A stretch of 64,000 nucleotides of DNA from Diphasiastrum complanatum. Lineage: Eukaryota; Streptophyta; Lycopodiopsida; Lycopodiales; Lycopodiaceae. Position numbers and translations under genes: made by a program. The stretch lies in assembly GCA_029204225.1 (NCBI GenBank), contig CM055093.1:18127041-18191040 (forward strand), read 5' to 3'. This document shows positions 1-10,488 of the stretch, piece after piece. The stretch's first letter is position 1, and the number at the start of each line of letters is the position of its first letter. A model generated the notes under the pieces. That model worked only from the letters and a program-made list of their open reading frames with translations. It was not told where the DNA came from and made no database searches.

Positions 1-444
1 CATTACACACAAAATTCAATAACTGGCCAGTAGTTTGAAAGTCTAAAAAACATCCTGTACTTGGATCTTTGGGATAAATTAATCCAACTGTCCACAAATC
101 AATATTTCTACAATTTTTTTCTCTAAGTTCTTTCTTACAAGTCTCATTAATCTGACCAGCTTTGGTGTTTCTCTTATAAATTGGAGCACAATCGAGTGGG
201 AGCATAATATGAAGATTATCCATTATTTCAAAATCAAACAAACTAAATCATGTAACAAGAAAAACGATTTACACGAAACCAAAACAAGCTTGTAAATCAT
301 TAAACATGCATGTTATATAATCTACCTTTCAAAGATTTTTGGAGGGAACACCAAAAAGTTATCTTCTCCTTCTCCTCCCGCTACTGATATCTTTTTGAGA
401 GCGTGAATAAAATTATCCTCTCCTTCTCCTCCCGCTACTGATAG
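1..444 (-). CDS. Partial spliced gene; last visible exon resembles STING ligand-binding domain
   Basis: On the minus strand an open exon runs from 242 down to 1 and leaves the window, so the 3' end is missing. It carries LHIMLPLDC and, 46 residues after the Asp-Cys pair, CFLDFQTT followed by GQLL. Animal STING ligand-binding domains carry ILLPLDC and, at nearly the same spacing, CVLEYATP followed by LQTL. The exon is preceded by a plausible 83-bp GT-AG intron (325-243: donor AAAG/GTAGAT, acceptor GATTTAG). The reading frame continues in phase into an upstream exon (326 to about 444) encoding two 18-residue copies that contain SVAGGEGEDNF. The DRAG motif and the cyclic-dinucleotide-binding Arg seen in animal STING are not visible, and no transmembrane part is seen. 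What I see is an intact reading frame and intron; the STING assignment is inference from short motifs and spacing. It could be another alpha/beta domain. Confidence 0.38.
243..325 (-). other. Putative 83-bp GT-AG intron
   Basis: Read on the minus strand, the exon ending at 326 is followed by GTAGAT, and the next exon begins at 242 after TTTAG. The frame is preserved (phase 2), and without splicing a TGA stops the downstream frame at once. The length is typical of short plant introns. No transcript evidence is available here. Confidence 0.4.
359..444 (-). repeat. 54-bp in-frame tandem duplication
   Basis: Two near-identical 54-bp units begin at 359 and 413; the second is present only in its first 32 bases or so. 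The length is a multiple of three, so both copies read in the frame of the partial gene and give a repeated GGEGEDNF-type segment. Only a few bases differ between copies. It may be an internal exon duplication or simply a minisatellite. Confidence 0.7.
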
Positions 445-690
445 CTCAGGCGGCGTGTGCTTAGTCGACTGTGTGCTTAGGCGGCGTGATTATTTCGTTT
501 GAGTTGTAATGAGTTAACCACACCAGTTAGACGGCGGGCAGCACCGGAAACTAGAAAAATGGCAACAAATCTTGTCGTTTTTACTTTCTCTCTAGTCATT
601 CTCTCACTAAGTTCAAGTTTCTTATAGGGCCCTTTTTGAGTGAGGTTTCCCCTAATGCTTGTATTTCCCCTAATGCTTGTAATAAGTATC
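445..690. other. No supported gene
   Basis: This stretch contains short local repeats of GGCGGCGTG and GTGTGCTTAG (450-490). A minus-strand open frame (477-692) has no recognisable domain, and its end overlaps those repeats, so I do not call it. It could hold upstream exons of the partial gene on the left, but none can be defined. Confidence 0.4.
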
Positions 691-1170
691 AAGTGCTAGT
701 AAGTGCCCAAGTATTGACACTCAATTGAAATGGAATTGACATTGAATTGAATGAAATTGACATTGAATTGAATGAAATTGACATCGACTTGAAATGGAAG
801 AAACACCAAACACCACAAAACCTTATGTTGACCATCTAACTAGAAAAGTAGAACTTTCCATTGACCCACTAAGAAAAAAACTATATGGTTATGCTTTGAG
901 TACGTGGCCTCCCTCCCACATGATACAGTTAAAAAAAAGCACCATATCAAATTCAATATTGACACTTATTCAAAATGGAATTGACTTTGACTTGAGACTC
1001 AATTGAAATTGACTTGAAATGGAGAAGAAAGACCATAGACTCTAGAGTGTACACCACATAACTTGATGTTGACCATCTAAGTAGATAAGTAGAACCTTCC
1101 AATGACCAACTAAGTAGAAAATTATATGGTGATGCTTTGAGTAGAAGGCCTACCTTTTACATGATGCAAT
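690..1170. repeat. AT-rich dispersed repeat, copy 1
   Basis: The stretch beginning with AAGTGCTAGTAAG and running through ATTGAATTGAATGAAATTGAC to a GGAAGAAACACCAAACACC block recurs at 1773-1990 with few differences. A third, diverged copy of its second half lies at 1018-1140. Within it, GAATTGACATTGAATTGAATGAAATTG is itself locally repeated. There are no coding signals; the open frame at 794-1006 lies wholly inside the repeat. Confidence 0.75.
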
Positions 1171-1448
1171 TGAAAAACAACTGCATATTAGATTTGATTA
1201 GTATGCAATCTAATGTTTTCTAATGATAGATCATACTACATATAAGAGTTGAGAATTCTTCATAGCACTTGATTTAATATGCAAGAATTGTTGCCAATTT
1301 ATAAAGAATTGAATAACAACTGCACATTAGAGTTGATTAGTATGCAATCTAATGTTTTCTAATGATAGATCATACTACATATAAGACTTGAGAATTCTTC
1401 ATAGAACTTTGATTTAACATGCAAGGATTGTTGCCAATTTATAAAGAA
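1171..1448. repeat. 139-bp tandem duplication
   Basis: Two adjacent copies with a period of about 139 bp (about 1171-1309 and 1310-1448) share AACTGCAYATTAGA, TAGTATGCAATCTAATG and GTTGCCAATTTATAAAGAATT. They are more than 90 percent alike by eye. No gene is visible. Confidence 0.8.
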
Positions 1449-2274
1449 TTTGACTAGATTATCTAATCATTTAATACTTGAGCCCCATTATCTAATTTGA
1501 ATTTTGATGTGTCCTCATATGTGTCTATTTATAGAGCTAAGTGTGTTTAAGTACTTTGACCAAAAAAAACACTTGCTCATAAATTTTGCAACAAATCAAA
1601 TGACCATTAGAGTTTTACCTTGTTTAACCTTATGATACTCACATTCTTGTACTAACCTAAAGCGTTGAGAATGGATGAAAATAGTCTTCATGATTTCTCC
1701 ACTACGAAGGATTCTCCATTAATGAGGCTGAAGGTGGGGACCTGCCCTCACCCTCAATTATATGTTGCATGACCCTTGTAATAAGTATTGAGTGCTAGTA
1801 AGGGCCCAAGTATTGACACCCAAGTGAAATGGAATTGATATTGAATTGAATGAAATTGACATCGACTTGAAATGGAAGAAACACCAAACACCACAAAACC
1901 TTATGTTGATCATCTAACTAGAAAAATAGAACTTTCCATTGACCCACTAAGTAGAAATCTATGGTTATGCTTTGAGTTCGTGGCCTTCCTGCAATGATCA
2001 ACTAGGTGCCAATTTCCAATTGTTGAATGCACTCAACCTAACCAAAACTCATTTGACTCAAAATGGATCTTTTGTTTTTTCACAATGATATCCCCTTTTG
2101 CCACTAAAAATCAATGTCTATGATAAAAATAACAATAGTTTATCTCATTGTCAACTTCAATTACTTTCGTATGTAGGCTCAATGTAGGCTGATATTCTAT
2201 GAATATTCGAGCCATCTTGAAAAAGATACATACTTAAGCCTAGAACTGGATCAGTCAAGTTTAGGCCTTTGCTC
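1449..2274. repeat. AT-rich spacer with dispersed repeat copy 2
   Basis: 1773-1990 is the second copy of the repeat at 690-930. The rest (1449-1772 and 1991-2274) is AT-rich sequence with no open frame or RNA signature that I can support. Confidence 0.6.
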
Positions 2275-3161
2275 CAACTTTTGACTTCCTACTTGCGTCT
2301 GGTGGGCATTCTCGCAAATGAAACTAACCCAAGAAAAAGACTAGCCATCCATCCTTTGCAAACATTGAGTCGTTTCGTTGCCGATCACGTGCGAGTACTT
2401 GAACTGCAAATCCGCCCCACAGATTTTGTAGTCCTCTTTGTTTGATGGTATCAGCCTTCAAAAGAAAGGTTCCTTCTCGAGCCATCAGATCCTTGTATCA
2501 CAAGAAATCATGCAAACCAGACAAAGCACGAGTACTAAGACTCACCACGAATACATACAAGTAAGACACTCAGGCAAGTTTACTTACAAGTAACAAAGAC
2601 AAGGTCCCCCTGAGATGGTCCCGCCAACGGACCTTTGCCTAGCCGCGCACATACAAATCGATCACAGAATCAGCCCACATAGGACACCCCTCCAACTATC
2701 TGTGCTTTCACCATTAAGCAGCACATTGCCTCGGTCACGCCCCACCACTTTTTGGTCGATAGCCCTTATACCTAAACGATCGACAGCTATCCCGCACCGG
2801 CAGCTAACCACCCGTGCTTTACACCCGAATTCGAGCAGCATCTCTGTATCAATGGTTAACCCGTACAGTTCGAATATGTCGCCCCGCACCCCACAAGGTA
2901 CAAACTGTGCTTTCACCTACCTAGGCAGCACTTTGTCTCATCCGTCCTACGTGCAGACAGTGCCAGGCCCAAGCCGCAAGAACTGAACGTGCTTACACCT
3001 CGAGGGCAGCACTTTGACTCATCAAGTCCCCCGTTCTGCCGACCACCCCGATCGTGGACACACCCGTGCTTACACTGTGGGCAGCACCTTGCACAACAGT
3101 TATCCTGATGAACCCCAAACAGTGGCCATTTCCGTGAGATCCGCATAGCTGACTGGCCAGT
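2275..3161 (-). mobile_element. LARD-like element, internal region (5' part), left copy
   Basis: The non-coding internal sequence from about 2275 to 2897 matches 5853-6471 closely, at more than 90 percent by eye, and stops matching abruptly at 2275. 2898-3161 extends toward the primer-binding site and is absent from the second copy. It contains short GTGCTTNCAC...GGGCAGCA repeats (2890-3090). No gag or pol motif is seen on either strand, so this is a non-autonomous large retrotransposon derivative truncated at its left end. Confidence 0.7.
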
Positions 3162-3176
3162 CGGCTCTGATACCAC
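3162..3176 (-). other. tRNA-Met primer-binding site of LARD element
   Basis: On the minus strand TGGTATCAGAGCC follows the LTR end within 2 bases. This is the usual plant LTR-retrotransposon primer site, complementary to the 3' end of initiator tRNA-Met. It fixes the element's orientation as minus and the LTR edge at 3178. Confidence 0.85.
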
Positions 3177-3177
3177 A

Positions 3178-4420
3178 TGTAGTGCAGGCATCCCAAAGGG
3201 AGCCGGGAACCACGACTTAGCTTTCCAACCTTCAACTCTTGCCATCCAAACCCACTTGACATACAAGCAGCCAACTCGCCAATAACGATCAGACTTAACC
3301 AACTTGAAGTTCCGAAAACCAACATTGAGATCCAACCTGGCGCCATGCTAGATCGGGGGTCCCGATGTTGGTGACTCCCCTCCAAGCAAGCCGCCCGACA
3401 TACATCAAACTTAACCAACTCGAAGCTTCATTACAAACGAGTAACATCCATTCCAAGCAAGCGGTCTGACTTACGTTAGACTTAACCAACTGAAAGCTTC
3501 GTCACGAGTGCTAGAAACCAACCTGGCGCCACGCCAGACTAGACAGCCATAAACAGGTAACTTCCACCCAAGCAAGACATCCAACTCAGCCGACAGGTTA
3601 GAGCCCGTTTCCCAAGAGCTTAATCCATTCATGTTCATGCAAGGAACACTCAGAACCACAAGCCGCGACACATATGGAGACAACCAGTTCCTGGACCAAA
3701 TGGTCCCGACAGCATACTGCTGGCGCCACAGACCGAATGGTCCTGACGGCATACCACTAGCGTCCCGGAATACGACCCTCAACTATGTGCCAACTTAAAA
3801 ATTTTGAAGCGACCTTACAACTGGCGCTTTTACCGAACACTGAAACCCAGAAGGTAAACAGAGTCAGTTTGAGAAAAATCCCACTTTGTTGATAAATCTA
3901 AGAAGGTTACATTTCAAGTGTGTGACCGACCCTAGTCTCCGGGGAGCTGGCATGCCAAGGCGAGTGCCAGGACAACATTCCAAGAAGGGAGGCTGAGACT
4001 TGGTTGGAGCTCGCCCCGAGTCGCAACCCGCACTCCCCTATAGTATTGGTGGGATTCGGCACCCCCCCCTTATAGCAAGCACACTACCTAGGCTGGTAAA
4101 GCACGTTTTTCTCTCTCTAGGATTTTCTCTCTCTAGAAAGTCATTTTCTCTCTCTAGATTTTATTTATCCCAAGGCTTCCTTTAATCATGCCTAGATCGT
4201 GTGAGGTGATTGCACATCGATCTAGGCTCGGGACTTCGCTAGAACCGATCAAAGATTTTCAGCCATAGGAACTTGGCGCCGGCTGGATTCTGGTCATAGT
4301 GGCGCCGGGAGAGGCGCCGGTGCCGTTGGCACCGGGAGCAGCAGGGGCGCTGCTGGCGTTGGAGACAATGCTGGCGCCAGTGGCGTCGGAAGTAAAGCTT
4401 GTAAAGGTAGCTTTACAACA
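3178..4420 (-). mobile_element. LARD-like LTR, full length (1243 bp)
   Basis: In minus orientation it starts TGTTGTAAAGC and ends GCACTACA, giving TG...CA ends. A primer-binding site lies on its downstream side (3162-3176) and a polypurine tract on its upstream side (4421-4438). It therefore serves at once as the 5' LTR of the left element and the 3' LTR of the right element. It holds three TTTTCTCTCTCTAG units (4110-4160) and a cluster of GGCGCC palindromes (4275-4395). A second full copy is at 6594-7808, with partial copies at 7809-8159 and 9046-9560. Confidence 0.85.
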
Positions 4421-4438
4421 TCCACCCCACCTTTATTA
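4421..4438 (-). other. Polypurine tract
   Basis: Read on the minus strand, AAAGGTGGGGTGGA directly precedes the LTR start. This is the expected plus-strand primer of an LTR retrotransposon. The same tract recurs next to the LTR ending at 8159. Confidence 0.75.
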
Positions 4439-6593
4439 AATCTGATGTCCTCATCAGATGTCACATTAAAGTAAAGGTGTCTCCCAATGAAAATAAATAT
4501 ACGTTTAAGCTACTTGGCACAATACTCAAATCACTGGCCACTTTCTACTAACATTGAAGCTGGCACACCACAAGTCGGAGGCTCAGCTCTTTGTACTGAA
4601 AAATTACATAACTTGAAAATATCTCTTTGTCTGGAAAAAGCATAGATTTTATATCGCTTTCGTAAAACCCAAGAACCTTATTAACTGGTGACAGAGGCCT
4701 TTCTTTGAAATGTTCACCCCTGTCGCTTCTGACTTTCGACTTTGGAACTCCTTTGAGCTCCTGATTTGTCCTTGATGCACTTTGTGTTGAGTTCCCTGAG
4801 CTCCAGATTTGATCAGTTCTGCATAGGTATCAAGGCTCCTTGAGCCAAAGGATGTATCGTTTGATTGCCCACTTTATGGTCCACTCCGTGCCTTGTTGCT
4901 TTTGCACCTTGATTTCTCTCCTTGTCCCAGCCTGATCTTGATACATTTCCTTCTAGGCTCTTTAAGGTAGGCAAAGATTGAGTACTCCGCAATGCACCTC
5001 TCACTTAGCTTGAAGTACCTCTTTGAATCAGCCCAAATGTAACCATTGACCTCATGGAGAGCCAAAGGTTCGCACCAGTTTGATCCGGATACGAACTATC
5101 TCTTCGCATTTGTTTCAAGCACCATGTCCATCATGCAAAACTTGGCTTTCACAATTCCATCACTGGTCAGTTGCCTCACAGTCAAAACCAGAAGTGTACA
5201 TCGAGCTTGGCTTCAAGTAGCTCTCTTTGAATCAGACACATGCACCCAGAGTTTGCACTAGTCCGATCTCAACACGAACTGTCCCTTAGTGTCCGTTCGA
5301 AATACCAAGTCTCTCATGCAAGACTCAACTTTCACAGTTCCTTCATTGATCAGATGCCTTACACGTAGCACAAGCCAGCGTACTCATATGTTTTCTCATC
5401 ATTGCTGGTCTAGAGAAAGCCTATAACAAGCTTTCCTTTCCACAACAAAAACTTGTCAACTTATTTTGTCCTAAGTTTGCTAGTCTCCTCGTGTGAGTAT
5501 GGCTAGGTCACCTTGAATTTGCCCCCATTTTGATCAACTTTCATTCAAAATTTGCTGCAAGAGAGAGGTGTGTGTGATAGTTCCGCCTCCACTTATGAAA
5601 TCAGCTGATCGGACTTAGAGTAGAGTTCTTCGGACAAAAAGCCTTTCCAACACTTTGCTTCCCATCTGCTAGGATTATGGCTTGATTTAACTTGTTGCCA
5701 ATCTCTGAAGAGGATCCTAGTCTTTCCCCTTTGAGGAAAAACCCAACTGATACTGGATATCATCCATGCTTAGTGAGTTTCAGTTCTGAAGGTGGCCATC
5801 CCAAATGAAGACCAACTGCTCCATAGAAGATCTCCCCTAAAATCTTTGCAACTTTTGACTTCCTGCTTGCATCTGGTGGGCGTTGTCGCAAATGAAACTA
5901 ACTCAAAAAACAGGCTAGCCATCCATCCTTTGCAAACATTGAGTCGTTTCATTGCCGTTCACGTGCGAGTACTTGAACTGCAAATTTGCCCCACAGATTC
6001 TGTAGTCCTCTTTGTTTGATGGTATCAGCCTTCAAAAGAAAGGTTCCTTCTTGAGCCATCAACTCCTTGTATCACAAGCAATCATGCACACCAGGCAAAG
6101 CACGAGTACTAAGACTCACCACGAATATATGCAAGCAAGACACTCAGGCAGGTTTACTAACAAGTAACAAAGACAAGGTCCCCCTTTGAGATGGTCCTGC
6201 CAACGGACCTTTGCCTGGACGCGCCATACAAATCAATCACAGAATCAGCCCACATAGGACACCCCTCCAACTATTCGTGCTTTCACCATTAAGCAGCACA
6301 TTACCTTAATCACGCCCCACCACTTTTTGGCTGATAGCCCTTATAACTAAACGATCGGCAGCTATCCTGCACCGGTAGCTAACCACGTGTGCTTTACACC
6401 CGAATTCGAGTAGCAGCTTTGTATCAATGGTTAACCTGTACAGTCGAATATGTCGCCCCGCACCCCATAAGCAGCCTTACAACTGGCGCTTTTACCGAAC
6501 ACTGAAACCCAGAAGGTAATCAGAGTCAGTTTGAGAAACATCCCACTTTATTGATAAATCTGAGAAGGTTACATTTCAAGTGTGTGACCGACC
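4421..6593 (-). mobile_element. LARD-like element, internal region, right copy
   Basis: It lies between the LTRs at 3178-4420 and 6594-7808. It begins with the polypurine tract and ends with a block (5853-6471) shared with the left element. The primer-site segment (equivalent to 2898-3177) has been replaced by a 122-bp piece of LTR sequence (6472-6593, equal to about 3812-3932), so the copy is rearranged. 5014-5200 and 5200-5380 are imperfect direct repeats of about 185 bp. No protein motif is recognised on either strand. Confidence 0.7.
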
Positions 6594-7808
6594 TGTAGCG
6601 CAGGCATCCCAAAGGGAGCCGGGAACCACGACTTAGCTTCCCAGCCTTCAACTCTTGCCATCCAAACCCACTTGACATACAAGTAGCCAACTTGCCAACA
6701 ACGATCAGACTTAACCAACTTGAAGTTCCGAGAACCAACATTGAGATCCAACCTGGCGCCATGCCAGATCGGGGTGTGGGTGACTTCTCTCCAAGCAAGC
6801 CGCCCGACATACATCAAACTTAACCAACTCGAAGCTTCGTTACAAACGAGTAACATCCATTCCAAGCAAGCGATCTGACTTACATCAGACTTAACCAACT
6901 GAAAGCTTCGTCACGAGCGCTGGAAGCCAACCTGGCGCCACGCCAGACTGGACAACCATAAACAGGTAACATCCACCCAAGCAAGCCATCCAACTCAGCC
7001 GACAGGTTAGAGCCCGTTCCCCAAGAGCTTAACCCATTCACGTTCATGCATGCAAGGAACACTCAGAACCACAAGCCGCGACAGATATGGACACAACCAG
7101 TTCCTGGACCAAATGGTCCCGACAGCATACCGCTGGCGCCACGGACCGAATGGTCCCGACGGCATACCGCTGGCGTCCCGGGATACGACCCTCAGCTATG
7201 TGCCAAGTTAAAAATTTTGAAAGCGGCCTTACAACTGGCGCTTTTACCGAATACTGAAACCCAGAAGGTAATCAAAGTCAGTTTGAGGAAAATCCCACTT
7301 TATTGATAAATCTGAGAAGGTTACATTTCAAGTGTGTGACCGACCCTAGTCTCCGGGGCGCTAGCATGCCAAGGCGAGAGCCATGACAACATTCCAGCAA
7401 GGGAGACTGAGACTTGGTTGGAGCTCGCCCTGAGTCGCAACCCGCACTCCCCTATGGTATTGGTGTGATTCGGCACCCCCCCTCATACCAAGCACTCTAC
7501 CCAAGCTGGTAAAGCACGTTTTTCTCTCTCTAGGATTTTCTCTTTCTAGAAAGTCATTTTCTCTCTCTAGATTTTATTGATCCCCAGGATTCCTTTAATC
7601 ATGCCTAGATCGTGTGAGGTGATTGCACATCGATCTGAGCTCTCTGGACTCCGCTAGAAACGATCAAAGATTTTCAGCCATAGGAATTTGGCGCCGGCTG
7701 GATTCTGGTCACAGTGGCGCCGGGAGCGGCAGGGGCGCTGCTGGCGCCGGGGACATAGCTGGCGCCGATGGCGCCGGAAGTAAAGCTTGTAAAGGTAGCT
7801 TTACAACA
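6594..7808 (-). mobile_element. LARD-like LTR, second full copy (1215 bp)
   Basis: It matches 3178-4420 along its length with small indels. It starts on the plus strand with TGTAGCGCAGGCATCCC and ends GCTTTACAACA. It includes the CTCTCTAG triplet repeat and the GGCGCC cluster (7690-7780). Confidence 0.85.
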
Positions 7809-8159
7809 GTATTGGTGAGATTCGGCACCCACCCTCATACCAAGCACTCTACCCAAGCTGGTAAAGCACGTTTTCGATCTCTAGGATTTTCTCTCTCTAG
7901 AAAGTTATTTTCTCTCTCTAGATTTTATTGATCCCCAGGCTTCCTTTAATCATGCCTAGATCGTGTGAGGTGATTGCACATCGATCTGAGCTCTCTGGAC
8001 TTCGCTAGAACCGATCAAAGATTTTCAGCCATGGGAACTTGGCGCCGGCTGGATTCTTGCCACAGTGGCGCTGGGAGCAGCAGGGGCGCTGCTGGCGTCG
8101 GCGACAATGCTGGCGCCAGTGGCACCGGAAGTAAAACTTGTAAAGGTAGCTTTACAACA
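7809..8159 (-). mobile_element. LARD-like LTR, truncated copy
   Basis: It corresponds to about 4041-4420 of the first LTR and is joined directly to the end of the second LTR at 7808/7809, without spacer. This suggests unequal recombination between LTRs. It is followed at 8160 by the same polypurine tract and internal sequence as the first LTR. Confidence 0.8.
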
Positions 8160-9045
8160 TCCATCCCACCTTTATAAAATCTGATGTCCTAATCAGATGT
8201 CAGATTAAAATAAAGGTGTCTCCCAATCAAAATAATTGTACATTTAAGCTACTTGGCACAGTACTCAATTTACTGGCCACTTTTTATTAACATTGAAACT
8301 AGTGTGAAAAATACAGATCCTAAGTGGATCTAAACTCCAAGATCATTGGCTTGAATGCTTGCACTCCAAACTACATAAGCTAGGAATTGGCAACACATTC
8401 TATGCTACCTAGAATGCAAAGAACTTGATCAAAAAGCATTTATCACAAATGGAAACTTCCATAAACATCAAGTGCGGCCCAAAATAGCATTATACAGTCC
8501 ATAATACATCAGCCTACCACTTTTGGAAAGCACCTAAGATCATACACAATAGCTTGAAGACAATACACACAACAATGCTCTCAATGGAGGAAGAAACAAT
8601 GACAATGATCTATTGATCTCAATGAAGCATACAAAAGGTTTCTCCAACCTGTTCTCCACGACTTCCCTACTATTTATGGATGAGGAAGATGACTCTCTCT
8701 CCTCTCTCTAGAAGGTACTTGACCCTAGATATTCCCTATATAGGAAAAATAGCTAAAAATGGCTTATATGACCAAAATACATCAAAATGGTCTCATTTTG
8801 AAGGGTATGAAGTTTGACACTTCATCATACTGAAAAAATACAGTAAATAAAAACATTGTGGCCTGGTTCACACGTGTGAAACTCCAGAACCAAAACTATT
8901 TACAATTTTAGCCAATTTAGGCCTCAAACTAGCTAGGAAATGTTGACAATTTTCACAACTAGCACACCACAAGTCAGAGGCTCAGCTCTTTGTACTGAAA
9001 AATTACTTAACTATTAAATATCACTTTGTCTAGGAAAAGCGTAGG
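8160..9045 (-). mobile_element. LARD-like internal remnant, split by a nested solo LTR
   Basis: 8160-8302 and 8958-9045 together match 4421-4650. The match is interrupted exactly by the 655-bp insertion at 8303-8957. At 9046 it jumps into LTR sequence, marking a deletion of most of the internal region. Confidence 0.75.
8303..8957 (-). mobile_element. Copia-type solo LTR (655 bp) with 5-bp target duplication
   Basis: The insertion has TGTGAAAA at its left end and TTTTCACA at its right end, a perfect short inverted terminus of TG...CA type. It is flanked by ACTAG at 8298-8302 and 8958-8962. The empty site can be read in the related copy near 4552-4560. It has no primer site or coding sequence, so it is a solo LTR. 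Read on the minus strand its start resembles the LTRs at 9752-10453, 20253 and 50810, so it belongs to the same broad Copia LTR family. Confidence 0.88.
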
Positions 9046-9560
9046 TTTCTGAGAAGGTTACATTTCAAGTGTGTGACCGACTCTAGTCTCCGGGTCGCTA
9101 GCATGCCAAAGCGAGAGCCATGACAACATTCCAGCAAGGGAGGCTGAGACTTGGTTGGAACTGGCCCTGAGTCACAACCCGCACTCCCCTATAGTATTGG
9201 TGCGATTCGGCACCCCCCGCATACCAAGCACTCTACCCAGGCTTGTAAAGCACGTTTTTCTCTCTCTAGGATTTTCTCTCTCTAGAAAGTCATTTTCTCT
9301 CTCTAGATTTTATTGATCCACAGGCTTGCTTTAATCATGCCTAGATCGTGTGAGGTGATTGCACATCGATCTGAGCTCTCTGGACTTCGCTAGAACCGAT
9401 CAAAGATTTTCAGCCATAGGGACTTGGCACCGACTGGATTCTGGCTGTAGTGGCACCAGGAGCGGCGCCGGCGCCGTTGGCACTGGGAGCAGCAGAGGCG
9501 CTGCTGGCGCCGGGGACAATGCTGGCGCGAGTGGCGCCGGAAGTAAAGCTTGTAAAGGTA
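9046..9560 (-). mobile_element. LARD-like LTR, truncated copy
   Basis: It matches about 3899-4409 of the first LTR, including the CTCTCTAG repeats and GGCGCC cluster (9425-9540). It ends abruptly at 9560 where the next element's internal sequence begins. Confidence 0.8.
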
Positions 9561-9751
9561 TTTAAGTTCAGAGGTGCCCACACAGTTGGATAGTACGGAT
9601 TTGGACCCCTACCAATTTTGGGATCAAATCTCCTCACCAAAATCAAGATTCTAGCTTGCCCTCTCAATACTAGGTTTTATCACCAAAACTTGCTAAAAAT
9701 GGATTTGCATTAGATCAATGGCTTATGCTCTTGTACTTGGCTCTGATACCA
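9561..9751 (-). mobile_element. Copia-type element: primer site and truncated 5' leader
   Basis: On the minus strand TGGTATCAGAGCC (9751-9739) directly follows the LTR at 9752. About 180 bp of leader follows before the element is cut by the LARD LTR at 9560. No gag start is seen. Confidence 0.7.
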
Positions 9752-10453
9752 TGTGAAAGTACTATACTTTAGGACCATAAATGGATCTACAAAAGATCCA
9801 CAAGAGTGATTGGATGCTTGCTTAACAATCTATCAAAAAACTAGACACAAAAAAGTTGATCTAGATTGGCAATTTGACAAACAACAAGCGTTAACAATCA
9901 AAAGCATTGATCAACATTGAAATTCGAGCCCACACGTGTGTACTACAGGTTGTAGTACGGCCTTCAACCTGAGAAACAAGTAGAAATTGATTTGGTTGCA
10001 TTCAAGATCACAAAAACTCAATGTACATAGTGAACTAGCTTGAGATTGCCAATGAGCTCCAAAATTTTTCTATCTTCTCACTATGGGAGCTTGGAATACA
10101 TAGAAAATTCGACTTCCTTCTTGAAGTTAGGTGGATTTCCAGCATGTAATAAGGAAGTTAACTCACCCTTCTTGCCCTAAAATGAAACCCTAGCCTAGAT
10201 CCTAGACTTATGCTTGGTAGGTAGCTAGCTGGTCAAATTTTCACCTTAAACTTAGGCGTAGGTCCTATAAAGTAGGGATGACCACCAAATAGACATGACC
10301 AACTCTCTTGAGTTGACCTAACCTACATTAGGATGGGTTTCCCACATGGCATCATGGCCTCACATGTGTGGGACCCACTTGTGTACACAATTTACACTAT
10401 TCTACATGGTTTTTGATCAAGCTAGATTTGCCAATTTTTGGCAATTCTTCACA
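9752..10453 (-). mobile_element. Copia-type 5' LTR (702 bp)
   Basis: In minus orientation it starts TGTGAAGAATTGCC and ends ACTTTCACA, next to a tRNA-Met primer site. A related but 3'-truncated copy lies in the opposite orientation at 50810-51259, and the solo LTR at 8303-8957 is a more distant relative. The matching 3' LTR is absent from the window. Confidence 0.8.
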
Positions 10454-10488
10454 CAGATCACCTAACCAAATGAGTTGAAACTAAAATA

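Noticed and set aside
2615-3782. Overlapping open frames in the LARD element, for example at 2913-3418 and 3471-3782, on the minus strand
   Set aside because: They lie in GC-richer LTR or internal DNA, are not conserved in frame between copies, and carry no domain.
7623-8177. Two Gly/Ala-rich open frames starting MHIDLSSLD
   Set aside because: They are the same LTR segment repeated (7640 and 7990, also 9359); the frame results from the GGCGCC cluster and is inside a non-coding LTR.
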